Shown piece after piece: positions 8,892-17,056 of a DNA stretch of 64,000 nucleotides (position 1 is its first letter; each line of letters begins with the position of its first letter). The stretch comes from Campylobacterota bacterium (GTDB lineage Bacteria > Campylobacterota > Campylobacteria > Campylobacterales > Arcobacteraceae). Under the pieces are notes generated by a model. The model did not search any database. It had not been told where the DNA came from and saw only the letters and a list, made by a program, of their open reading frames with translations. The stretch is taken from NCBI GenBank assembly GCA_003643835.1, contig QMKX01000005.1, positions 1 through 64,000 on the forward strand. The letters run 5' to 3'. Position numbers and translations under genes: made by a program.

Positions 8892-9997
8892 TTAAACTCC
8901 TTTTTGATTAGCTTATATATTTTCAAACTCTTAATATTGTCTGTTTTTAACCAGCTTGACTTTTTGTTGATATATTTTGTAGCTTCCAGTTTTGTAGATG
9001 TTTTACTTATGCTACATTTTATCTCACCACTTATTGGATCTTTGTGATTGTCAAGCGATAACAATGTAAAATTATCACCTTTTTTTATACCATCTGCTTC
9101 ACCTAAATTTGTTTTGGCTATATAATTTTCTCCATCTGTTTTGATATTGGTTATATAGCCATTTAGAGAAAAATATTTTTGAAACTCTTTTGTAAGAGAT
9201 GGCAAAGCTTTATTGATACTGTATTTTACAGCTCCTGACAGTTCGCTATATGTTGGTCTTTGATTGCTTTTTATTGATACATATTCTTGTATTTGTTTGC
9301 TAAACATTATCTTACCGGTTTTGACATCTAAAATTTTGACCGTAGTGCCTACATTTATATCTGTGCCATCAAACAAAGATGATACCAAGTGTATCAAAGC
9401 AGCAGCAGCTACGACATCCTTGTCGCTACTATAAGCTGAAGCATTTAATAATCCACCGCTATATTGTGAATAGTTTTGAAACTTATGTTTGACATAATCA
9501 ACAGAACCTGTGACGATATATCTTACACCAGAAAGTTTGCCAAACTTAACTACACTATCACTACTTAAAAGTCCACTATCTTGGAGTTTGAGCTCTGCGT
9601 TTATCTTGTCCATATCACTTCTCGTATATAGATCAACGCCGCCTGTGTTTAAGAGTATTTGTTCTATTTTTGGTATAAATGCATTTGCTAGTTTTGGCTC
9701 TACTACTCTTGTGTTGCCACTGCTATCACTATCGCCATATATACCAATAAATCCAATACCTGCTTCAAAACTTTTGCTTGAAACTTTTGTATTTGCTCTA
9801 CCAAATGTAGAGTTGTTTGTGAAGTTTACAACTGCTACTTTGAGTTTGTTGTTTTTATAATATTTTTTGCAAGATTGTGGTATGTCGTAAGTTTTAGCTA
9901 TCTTTTTATCATATTTGTTTATGTTTATATCTTTAGAGCTACACGAGATAAAAAATATCAGCACAATAACTAAAAATAGTAAATTATAATATCTCAT
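8888..9997 (-). CDS. CsgG/HfaB-type lipoprotein
   Basis: A 369-residue protein with a lipobox (FFISC, Cys at about 19). The central part (about 50-270) resembles CsgG: KVAVVNFTNNS, a long segment ending TRSDMDKINAELKLQDSGLL, then GVRYIVTGSVDYV and VGTTVKILDVKTGKIMFS. CsgG/HfaB proteins form outer-membrane secretion or anchoring rings. The C-terminal ~90 residues look like a small periplasmic beta domain (GYITNIKTDGENYIAKTNLGEADGIKKGD), as in FlgT-like proteins. No curli subunit gene is nearby, so curli secretion is not supported. It is 1 base from the upstream lipoprotein gene and overlaps LPP20. Confidence 0.75.
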   Translation of the reverse strand: MRYYNLLFLVIVLIFFISCSSKDININKYDKKIAKTYDIPQSCKKYYKNNKLKVAVVNFTNNSTFGRANTKVSSKSFEAGIGFIGIYGDSDSSGNTRVVEPKLANAFIPKIEQILLNTGGVDLYTRSDMDKINAELKLQDSGLLSSDSVVKFGKLSGVRYIVTGSVDYVKHKFQNYSQYSGGLLNASAYSSDKDVVAAAALIHLVSSLFDGTDINVGTTVKILDVKTGKIMFSKQIQEYVSIKSNQRPTYSELSGAVKYSINKALPSLTKEFQKYFSLNGYITNIKTDGENYIAKTNLGEADGIKKGDNFTLLSLDNHKDPISGEIKCSISKTSTKLEATKYINKKSSWLKTDNIKSLKIYKLIKKEFK

Positions 9998-9998
9998 A

Positions 9999-11045
9999 TT
10001 ATTTGCCTTTTATTTGCTTATTTGCTTTTTGTTTTTCTATGATATTTGCCGATACTCTTTTGATAGCAAGTGATATATCGTCTATCACTTCACCTTTTTT
10101 TAGTGCTTGGGCATTTGCTTGTTTAAACAGCTTTAAAGCATGGTCTAGTTTGCCAGTAGCTTCTTGTGCCACACCATAGTTATATAAAGCAACATAGCTA
10201 CTATGGCCAGTATTCCTATTCAATTTTTGAAGTATATTTGCTGCTTCACTCATACGATTTTTTTCTATGAGTTTAAGCGAAGTTTTAAGCAAAGTCTCAC
10301 TACCGCTACTATAATTTGTATCGGGGTCATCAAGTAGTTTCACATCAAAATTTTTGTATGATGGTGCTATATCTGCTACGATTTGGGAAGCTATGTTATC
10401 TGATAGTTTTGGTGCCATTTGATATCTTGATGGCAAAACTTTGCTCTCATTTTGGCATTTTGATTTTTTGTCGCTTGCGTTGTAGTTTTTAGTATACAAG
10501 ATTCTAGAAGTAGCTACTTTGATTATTTTTATATTTGTTTGAACAGTATAGTTTCTCGTTTCACAGTATATTTGTCTTGTATAGTATCTTTTGCAATATT
10601 GTCTACCTTTTTTATCTTTTGAATACTCGGCGCATCTATTTGTATCTATTGTCTTGTAGTGAACATTTCTTGATGAGCCTACATCAAGAACTCTACCTGT
10701 CATGAGTGTTTTAACTCTTGACAAACCTTTTGAACTACCTTCGTCTATATCTACAAGTCCAGAGTCATTGAGTTTTTTTTCGTTCAAAACTGCTTTGATA
10801 TTTGTTCTGTTTGCTACTTTGAAATAGTTTTTGCTATCGAGTTTATAGTTTGAAAGCTTGGTAGCTATGATATCACTTTGACCTATGCTGTCATTTTTAA
10901 ACTCTAGCACCGCTATTGATTTAACTGATGTATCGTTTACTTTTCCAGCTTTCAAGGCTCTAACATTTGTCTTTTGGGCGCAACCAGCGAACAAAACCAA
11001 CACAACAATATAAACAACAAATAGTTTACATAAATTTTTTATCAT
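9999..11045 (-). CDS. CsgG-like lipoprotein with C-terminal TPR-like region
   Basis: A 348-residue protein with a signal peptide and lipobox (LFAGC, Cys about 22). Residues ~40-120 match a CsgG/LpoB-like N-terminal fold (KSIAVLEFKNDS, VANRTNIKAVLNEKKLNDSG). A Cys-rich insert follows (CAEYSKDKKGRQYC and CETRNY). The C-terminal ~90 residues look like a TPR helix pair (VALYNYGVAQEATGKLDHALKLFKQANAQALKKG). It is the first gene of the lipoprotein run, with a TATAAT box 27 bases before the ATG. Exact role unknown; an outer-membrane assembly platform is an inference. Confidence 0.7.
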   Translation of the reverse strand: MIKNLCKLFVVYIVVLVLFAGCAQKTNVRALKAGKVNDTSVKSIAVLEFKNDSIGQSDIIATKLSNYKLDSKNYFKVANRTNIKAVLNEKKLNDSGLVDIDEGSSKGLSRVKTLMTGRVLDVGSSRNVHYKTIDTNRCAEYSKDKKGRQYCKRYYTRQIYCETRNYTVQTNIKIIKVATSRILYTKNYNASDKKSKCQNESKVLPSRYQMAPKLSDNIASQIVADIAPSYKNFDVKLLDDPDTNYSSGSETLLKTSLKLIEKNRMSEAANILQKLNRNTGHSSYVALYNYGVAQEATGKLDHALKLFKQANAQALKKGEVIDDISLAIKRVSANIIEKQKANKQIKGK

Positions 11046-11071
11046 AAATTTCCTTATTTTGTATATTTGTT

Positions 11072-11077
11072 ATTATA
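11072..11077 (-). promoter_or_regulatory. predicted -10 box of the lipoprotein run
   Basis: TATAAT on the minus strand, 27 bases upstream of the ATG at 11045, in a 109-base AT-rich gap. The -35 region is not recognisable, which is common for sigma-70 promoters in this phylum. Confidence 0.45.
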
Positions 11078-11154
11078 TTTAAACAAACTTATAAAAACAT
11101 TATTTATATATATTAGTTTAAAATTTTAAATTATGTTTTGCTTTATATATTTGA

Positions 11155-12009
11155 TTAGAATTTAATTCTTGCTCCAACGACAAACCCAGCTGCTCCTAAC
11201 TCTTCCGTTGTGAATTTGTCGTCAGTTTCGTCTTTAGGCTCGATTGAATCTTCTGCATAACCTATGCTTTTGATTGCTAATCCTATGGCTACATTGTCGT
11301 TGATATATAAATCAACTCCTAAATTAAGCATTAAACTTGACACTTTGTCATCGAACTTAATAATGCTGGCACCTCCATTTTGTTTAAAATTAAGATCTAC
11401 ATTTGCTTGCCCAATTCCCAAACCAATATAAGGAGCGACCCCGTTGTAGTTGCCGAATATAAAGTTTGCGTTGATAAAATTAGTTGACACTTCTATTTGT
11501 CCATCATAGTTGAGATCTACACCTCTAAGACTTAAGCTTTTTAGTTTGTTTTCATACGATACTCTCTCATATTCTATAGAGAAGTGGTTGTTGATTTGAA
11601 ATCCTACTAAAAAAGAACTAAAATCTCCACCTTTAAATTTAAGATTTGCTTCAACATTGCTGTTATCTGTCATAGTTGCATCATCTTTGCTTATATTTAC
11701 GCTCCCTATATTGCCACCAATATACAAACCTTTTCTACCGCTTTTTTTATTGTCAAGCGAAGCAAGGCTACCTTTGTTGGTATTTTCATTTGTGTTTGTA
11801 TTGGTGTTTGTGGGTGAATTGTTGATGTTGATGATGGTGTCACCACCCGATTTTTCAACTTTTGTTTTATTTTTACAGATATTGTCTATCTGCTTTTGCG
11901 TCAAACCATTTTTAATCATAGCACCAATTTGTTCTTGTGTGCAACTTCCTGCATTTGCCGATACCATCACAAATAGACTTGCTATCAATACTTTAAATAT
12001 ATCATTCAT
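11155..12009 (-). CDS. outer-membrane beta-barrel protein with Cys-bearing N-terminal segment
   Basis: A 284-residue protein with signal peptide cleavage likely after SANA (residue 20). The mature N-terminus carries two cysteines (about 23 and 45) flanking the helical segment QIGAMIKNGLTQKQIDNI, then a low-complexity Asn/Thr linker, then a barrel of about 8 strands that ends ARIKF with the terminal Phe expected for BAM recognition. YIGGNIGS is a typical first strand. The barrel resembles small OmpA/Omp_b-brl proteins. GGAG lies 5 bases upstream of the ATG. Function unknown. Confidence 0.75.
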   Translation of the reverse strand: MNDIFKVLIASLFVMVSANAGSCTQEQIGAMIKNGLTQKQIDNICKNKTKVEKSGGDTIININNSPTNTNTNTNENTNKGSLASLDNKKSGRKGLYIGGNIGSVNISKDDATMTDNSNVEANLKFKGGDFSSFLVGFQINNHFSIEYERVSYENKLKSLSLRGVDLNYDGQIEVSTNFINANFIFGNYNGVAPYIGLGIGQANVDLNFKQNGGASIIKFDDKVSSLMLNLGVDLYINDNVAIGLAIKSIGYAEDSIEPKDETDDKFTTEELGAAGFVVGARIKF

Positions 12010-12030
12010 ATTTCTCCTTTTGTAATAATA

Positions 12031-12672
12031 TCAAAGAAAACTTAAACTTTCTATTTGTTTTTTGTGCCCACTTTGAAATATATAATTGCCTGATACCGCT
12101 ATATCTACAAAACTTTCTTTGATATCTTTTATGTTGTCGTTGTTTATGCCACCGTCCATCTCAATAAGACAGCTTGGGTTTTTTTGCTTTATAAGTTTTT
12201 TTAGCTCTTTTGCTTTATCTAACACTTCATATATAAATTTTTGGCCACCAAAGCCGGGATTTACTGACATAAGTAGCACCATATCCACTTTGTCTATTAG
12301 GTGTTTTATGGTATCTATATTTGTCTTTGGATTTATAGCTATTGATGGACTTATATTTAGCTTCCTTAGTTTTTGTATCACTTTTAGTGGATGCTTTTCG
12401 CTTTCTATATGAAATGATATATATTTAGGTTTGTATTTTGCGAACATATCTATGAATATATTGTTGTCTTCAACCATGATGTGTATATCGAGCGGTTTTG
12501 TAGCTTTTTTTGCTACAGCTTTAACCACCACTTCACCTATGGTTATGTTTGGCACAAATGTGCCGTCCATGATATCTACATGTATCATATCAGCGCCAGC
12601 TTGGCATATAGATGTTATTTCATCGTCCAATTTTCCAAAATTTGCACTTAATATACTTGGAGCTACTAACAG
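12031..12672 (-). CDS. rpe: ribulose-phosphate 3-epimerase with apparent CTG start
   Basis: Interconverts ribulose-5-P and xylulose-5-P in the pentose phosphate pathway. The TIM barrel has IHVDIMDGTFVPNIT, LDIHIMVE, SVNPGFGGQKF and MDGGIN motifs. The family N-terminus (LVAPSILSANFGKLDDE) is fully encoded in frame upstream of the first usual start codon, a TTG at 12630. Upstream there is no ATG, GTG or TTG at the expected position; a CTG at 12670-12672 fits the position of the usual Met and is preceded by AAGGA with a 5-base spacing. That gives 213 residues, the normal length. The beginning is therefore inferred to be a CTG start. Confidence 0.88.
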   Translation of the reverse strand: MLVAPSILSANFGKLDDEITSICQAGADMIHVDIMDGTFVPNITIGEVVVKAVAKKATKPLDIHIMVEDNNIFIDMFAKYKPKYISFHIESEKHPLKVIQKLRKLNISPSIAINPKTNIDTIKHLIDKVDMVLLMSVNPGFGGQKFIYEVLDKAKELKKLIKQKNPSCLIEMDGGINNDNIKDIKESFVDIAVSGNYIFQSGHKKQIESLSFL

Positions 12673-12770
12673 ATGTTTCCTTTTTTTTGTTTATAATATC
12701 ATAAACATATAAATATAGCACAAAATATTGATATTTTAGTATCTTTAAGTTATATATGATATTATGCATT

Positions 12771-13463
12771 ATGATAGCTTATGGAAAACAGGTTTGTATG
12801 TATATATTGCAAAAACACCCGCATATCATCAATGAAATATATTTGGCAAAAAAGATTGACGACAAACTATTTAAGAAGTTTAGTTCTCTTGATATCAAAA
12901 TAATCACGCCAGATAGCAAAAAAGCACAAGCTATGGCAAGAGGTGGAAATCATCAGGGTTTTTTGTTGGGTATAAAGGAGTATGAGTTTTCAACTTTTCG
13001 TTCTATATCAAACAGTCAGTTTGTTGTTGTGCTTGATGGTTTGAACGATATTGGCAATATAGGTTCTATTTGCAGGACTTCTTATGCATTAGGTGTTGAT
13101 GCTGTTGCAATATGTGGCATAAAAGATATCAAGATGTCTCAAATAATACGAGCTAGTAGTGGTGCTGCGCTTGATATAGCAGTGCTCGATTGTGGCTGTA
13201 TTGCAACTATATTAAACGAACTAAAACAAAAAAAATTTTATGTTTTAGGAGCAAATATGAGCGGCGAAACCTATAGTGATATTGATATATCAAAATCACA
13301 CAACATAGCTTTAGTCGTAGGAGCAGAGGGAGCTGGACTTAGTAAAAAGGCTACTAAAATTATTGACAAAAATATCAAAATAGATATGCCAAACAGTTTT
13401 GATAGTCTAAATGTATCAGTTGCTACGGGTATACTGATAGAAAGTATAAGGAAAAGAATATGA
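12771..13463 (+). CDS. rlmB: TrmH/SpoU family rRNA 2'-O-methyltransferase (RlmB-like)
   Basis: A SPOUT-class methyltransferase of about 230 residues. Motif 1 is VLDGLNDIGNIGSICRTSYALGVD, motif 2 is IALVVGAEGAGLS, and motif 3 is IDMPNSFDSLNVSVATGI, which together form the knotted SAM site. RlmB methylates a conserved guanosine of 23S rRNA; a tRNA target is an alternative for this family. The ATG at 12771 (IAYGKQV) is preferred to one five codons upstream. A TTGATA-17-TATATA promoter match at 12728-12756 would give a very short leader. It diverges from rpe and its stop overlaps the next gene as ATGA. Confidence 0.85.
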   Translation: MIAYGKQVCMYILQKHPHIINEIYLAKKIDDKLFKKFSSLDIKIITPDSKKAQAMARGGNHQGFLLGIKEYEFSTFRSISNSQFVVVLDGLNDIGNIGSICRTSYALGVDAVAICGIKDIKMSQIIRASSGAALDIAVLDCGCIATILNELKQKKFYVLGANMSGETYSDIDISKSHNIALVVGAEGAGLSKKATKIIDKNIKIDMPNSFDSLNVSVATGILIESIRKRI

Positions 13464-14284
13464 AAAAATTATTGTTTGTTATTCTATTGTTTGTAAGCTT
13501 AACAAGTGCAAATAAACTGAAAAATGAAATAAAAAATATAGTAGGTGAATATGAATATCAAACACACAACAATCTTATCAACTTGCTATTTACAAATGAG
13601 ACACAATACTACAAAAACAACAAAATAAACTACATCAAAACTTTAAATACACTTAAATCAAATGGACTTTTAAAATTAGGTGTGACTAATTCAAGGTCAA
13701 TAGATATAACTTTTGATATACCGGACAATCCAACCAAAACGATAAAAATTTTAAATAGTATTATAAAATCTATGGGATACTACTATTTTTTTACTAAAAA
13801 TGCATCATATGATGAACAGCAGATATTTAAATGGACTATAACACTAAATACAAAAACAGTATTAGACCCAATTCAACTTGTTGATAAATTAGAACGCCAT
13901 TTTATATATATAGTAAATATAAAAAAATACCCAAATCAAAACTGGAATTATAGATTAGATACAACACAAAGTTTCATCGCAAGTGCAAAACCAATAAACC
14001 CAAATAGCACCACTATATTAACAAAACCATTTGATAACTACTTCTTATCTATACCAATAAATACAAATAAAATAAAAATAATTAGTTTTGATGGCGATAA
14101 TTGGTATCCTTATATAGTATTTTTTGATGAAAATTTAAAACCAATAGATGCCATAACAAATAGCACATCTACAAAAACATACACACAGCGAGTTCCAACT
14201 GGCACAAAATATATAAAATTAGGTGACAACTATAACTTGAAAAATATAAAACGAGGCTTGACAATAAAGCTTTTGAACAATTAA
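13460..14284 (+). CDS. secreted protein of unknown function
   Basis: A 274-residue protein with a signal peptide (KKLLFVILLFVSLTSA). The mature part is rich in Asn, Lys, Ile and Thr. Residues ~190-270 look beta-rich (YFLSIPINTNKIKIISFDGDNWYPYIVFFDENLKPI, then VPTGTKYIKLG), resembling a carbohydrate-binding-like sandwich, but no named family is recognised. It probably acts in the periplasm. It overlaps the rlmB-like gene by 4 bases and sits 17 bases before the aminotransferase gene, so it is likely co-transcribed. Confidence 0.7.
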   Translation: MKKLLFVILLFVSLTSANKLKNEIKNIVGEYEYQTHNNLINLLFTNETQYYKNNKINYIKTLNTLKSNGLLKLGVTNSRSIDITFDIPDNPTKTIKILNSIIKSMGYYYFFTKNASYDEQQIFKWTITLNTKTVLDPIQLVDKLERHFIYIVNIKKYPNQNWNYRLDTTQSFIASAKPINPNSTTILTKPFDNYFLSIPINTNKIKIISFDGDNWYPYIVFFDENLKPIDAITNSTSTKTYTQRVPTGTKYIKLGDNYNLKNIKRGLTIKLLNN

Positions 14285-14301
14285 CAATAAGGAAAAAAAT
14301 T

Positions 14302-15513
14302 ATGTTTGATGAAATAAGATTTAATAGAATTGACAATTTGCCAAAATATGTGTTTGCTGAGATAAATGCACTCAAAGCAAAGCTGATAAATAGCGGCAAG
14401 CCAGTTGTTGATTTTTCTATGGGTAACCCAGACCAAGATACGCCACAGCACATAGTAGATGAGTTATGTAAAACAGCAAATGAAAGTGGCAACCATGGCT
14501 ATTCGCCATCACAAGGCATACCAGAAGTTCTAGATGCCATCACATGGTGGTATAAAGACAGGTATGGTATAGATTTAAACCCTAAAACTCAAGTAGTTGC
14601 TACTATTGGAAGTAAAGATGGTTATTCTACATTGGCATATGCCATAACAAACCCAGGAGACACAGCAGTAGTACCGACACCAACATATCCAATACATTCG
14701 TATTCGTTTATACTTGCTGGTGGTGTCGTAGAGGATTTGAAACTAAAGTTTAATAAAAATTATGATATAGATGAAGATAGTTTTTTTTATGAGTTAAATC
14801 ATATATTTGATAAAGCTCATGTTAAACCAAAATATGTTTTAGTCAATTTTCCTCATAATCCTACATCTGCAACAGTTACACTAGAGTTTTATCAAAAACT
14901 TGTATATCTTGCAAAACAAAGACGATTTTATATAATATCCGATATAGCTTATGGCGATATAAGTTTTGGCGGATACAAAACACCATCAATCATGGAAGTT
15001 GAAGGTGCTGCTGATGTAGCAGTTGAAAGTTTCACCGTATCAAAAAGTTACAATATGGCAGGTTGGAGAATAGGATTTTTCGTAGGCAACGAAAGACTTA
15101 TTGGTGCCTTGATAAAACTTAAGTCGTGGCTTGATTATGGTATGTTTGCTCCTATTCAAAAAGCTACAGTCAAAGCTCTCACAGGCAACCAAAGTTGTGT
15201 AGATGAGATAATTGGTCGCTACAATGACAGACAAGATCTATTGATAGAAGAGTTCAAAAAAATCAATTGGATTATACATAAAAATAAAGCAAGTATGTTC
15301 AGTTGGGCTAAAATACCCGATGAAGTTGCCTACATGGGTAGTTTGGAGTTTTGTAAAAAACTTCTAATTGAAGAGCAAGTGGCTTTCTCACCGGGAATTG
15401 GATTTGGTGATGATGGTGAAGGGTTTGTCAGAATTGCCTTAATACAAAATGGTAAAGCTATAAAATTATCTGCCAAAAAAATACAAAAGTTTATAAATAA
15501 ATACAAAAAATAA
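14302..15513 (+). CDS. class I/II aminotransferase (AlaC / LL-DAP aminotransferase-like)
   Basis: A 403-residue PLP-dependent aminotransferase. Recognisable segments are VDFSMGNPDQDTP, SKDGYSTLAYAI, NFPHNPTSATV, and SKSYNMAGWRIGF with the PLP-binding lysine. The C-terminal ALIQNG is the alpha-carboxylate arm region. Closest in pattern to AlaC (glutamate-pyruvate transaminase); in Campylobacterota such genes are often labelled LL-diaminopimelate aminotransferase. Either fits, because hom, the next gene, is also in the aspartate family. GGAAA lies upstream of the ATG. Confidence 0.85.
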   Translation: MFDEIRFNRIDNLPKYVFAEINALKAKLINSGKPVVDFSMGNPDQDTPQHIVDELCKTANESGNHGYSPSQGIPEVLDAITWWYKDRYGIDLNPKTQVVATIGSKDGYSTLAYAITNPGDTAVVPTPTYPIHSYSFILAGGVVEDLKLKFNKNYDIDEDSFFYELNHIFDKAHVKPKYVLVNFPHNPTSATVTLEFYQKLVYLAKQRRFYIISDIAYGDISFGGYKTPSIMEVEGAADVAVESFTVSKSYNMAGWRIGFFVGNERLIGALIKLKSWLDYGMFAPIQKATVKALTGNQSCVDEIIGRYNDRQDLLIEEFKKINWIIHKNKASMFSWAKIPDEVAYMGSLEFCKKLLIEEQVAFSPGIGFGDDGEGFVRIALIQNGKAIKLSAKKIQKFINKYKK

Positions 15514-15526
15514 TCAAAGGTTAAAT

Positions 15527-16789
15527 ATGATAAATATAGGCATAATTGGTGTTGGCACAGTTGGCTCTAGCGTCATAACGATATTAAATCAAAACAAGGA
15601 TATAATACAAGCAAGAGCTGGAAAATTTTTAAATATCAAAACAGCCGTTGTCAAAAATGTATCTAAAAATAGAGATATTGATATAAAAGTAACGGACAAC
15701 ATAAACGATGTGTTAGATGACCCAAGTATTGATATTGTTGTAGAGCTTATGGGAGGTGTTGATGAAGCTTTTGAAGTTGTCAAAAAAGCACTAAAAATGG
15801 GTAAAGCTGTAGTCACCGCAAATAAGGCACTACTTGCTTATCACAGATATGAACTTCAAGAGTGTGCCGGTGATATTGCGTTTGAATATGAAGCAGCAGT
15901 TGCTGGTGGGATACCAATAATCACGGCACTGCGAGATGGGCTGAGTGCTAACCATATATTGTCTATAAAAGGTATTTTAAATGGAACAACTAACTATATG
16001 CTTGATGCTATGATAAATGATAGTGTAAGTTATGAATATATTTTAAACAAAGCACAAAATTTAGGCTATGCAGAAGCAAATCCTACATTTGATGTAGATG
16101 GTTTCGATGCTGCACACAAACTGCTTATATTGTCAAGTATAGCTTATGGTATCGATGCTAAACCAGAAGATATCTTGATAGAAGGTATAAAAAATATCAA
16201 ACCAGATGATATCAAGTTTGCAAAAGATTTCAACTACGCTATCAAATTGCTGGGTATAGCAAAAAAGATTGGCTCAAAAGTTGAGTTAAGAGTTCACCCA
16301 GTTCTAATATCAAAAGATAAAATGATAGCCAAAATAGATGGCGTGATGAATGGTATAAGTGTTGTGGGTGATAAGGTTGGAGAAACATTATACTATGGAG
16401 CTGGAGCAGGTGGCGATGCAACTGCTAGTGCTGTTGTAGCAAATATCATCGATATAGCAAGAGCAGGGAAAGCCTCTCCGATGTTAGGGTTCAATAAACC
16501 GCTTGAAGACAACTTGACATTAGTTGCAAAAAATGATATCAAATGTAAATATTATGTTAGATTTGATGTAGCAAATCAGCCAGGAGTGCTCCATAGTATA
16601 TCAAAAATATTATCAGATAAAAACATATCAATAGAAACAATGCTTCAAAACCAAAAAAACAACCAAAGAGCTAATTTATTAATCACAATATATGAAACTT
16701 ATGAAAAAGATTTAAACGATGCAATAGACAATATAAAACAACTTGATTTTGTTGATAAAACAATATCTAAAATACGAATAGAGAATTGA
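15527..16789 (+). CDS. hom: homoserine dehydrogenase
   Basis: Reduces aspartate semialdehyde to homoserine on the route to threonine and methionine. The 420-residue protein begins with the Rossmann motif GIIGVGTVGSSV, has VVTANKALLA, the catalytic region GILNGTTNYML and PTFDVDGFDAAHKLLIL, and a C-terminal ACT domain (YYVRFDVANQPGVLHSISKIL, from about residue 340) that usually mediates threonine feedback. It starts 13 bases after the aminotransferase stop. Confidence 0.95.
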   Translation: MINIGIIGVGTVGSSVITILNQNKDIIQARAGKFLNIKTAVVKNVSKNRDIDIKVTDNINDVLDDPSIDIVVELMGGVDEAFEVVKKALKMGKAVVTANKALLAYHRYELQECAGDIAFEYEAAVAGGIPIITALRDGLSANHILSIKGILNGTTNYMLDAMINDSVSYEYILNKAQNLGYAEANPTFDVDGFDAAHKLLILSSIAYGIDAKPEDILIEGIKNIKPDDIKFAKDFNYAIKLLGIAKKIGSKVELRVHPVLISKDKMIAKIDGVMNGISVVGDKVGETLYYGAGAGGDATASAVVANIIDIARAGKASPMLGFNKPLEDNLTLVAKNDIKCKYYVRFDVANQPGVLHSISKILSDKNISIETMLQNQKNNQRANLLITIYETYEKDLNDAIDNIKQLDFVDKTISKIRIEN

Positions 16790-16792
16790 TAT

Positions 16793-17056
16793 ATGCAGAT
16801 GTTGGATTTCAAAAAAAATATTGAACTTTATGTTGTGTTTATAATTTTTTTTATCACAATATTGTTAGCTTTTCCTAAAATTTATCTAAGAAACAATATA
16901 TATTATGCAAGTAAAAATGTAAATGAACTACTGACAAAAAAAGATCTCCTGCTCGAAGAACAATATATTTTGGAACAACAACTTGAAAACCAAGAATACA
17001 AAAATCAAATCAACGATTCGCTCATAGTCAATGACTTACGACTTCTGCCAGATTGA
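16793..17056 (+). CDS. small membrane protein, FtsL-like topology
   Basis: An 87-residue protein with one membrane helix (about residues 11-30: LYVVFIIFFITILLAF) and a Glu/Leu/Gln-rich segment (about 42-70) likely to form a coiled coil outside the membrane. The topology resembles FtsL/DivIC-type septum proteins, but sequence alone does not prove this. It lies between hom and comEC; its stop overlaps the comEC TTG start as TTGA. Confidence 0.6.
   Translation: MQMLDFKKNIELYVVFIIFFITILLAFPKIYLRNNIYYASKNVNELLTKKDLLLEEQYILEQQLENQEYKNQINDSLIVNDLRLLPD

Noticed and set aside
11761-11830. Short tandem repeat resembling a CRISPR or minisatellite in the barrel gene
   Set aside because: It is a degenerate in-frame Asn/Thr linker without regular spacers or exact repeat units.
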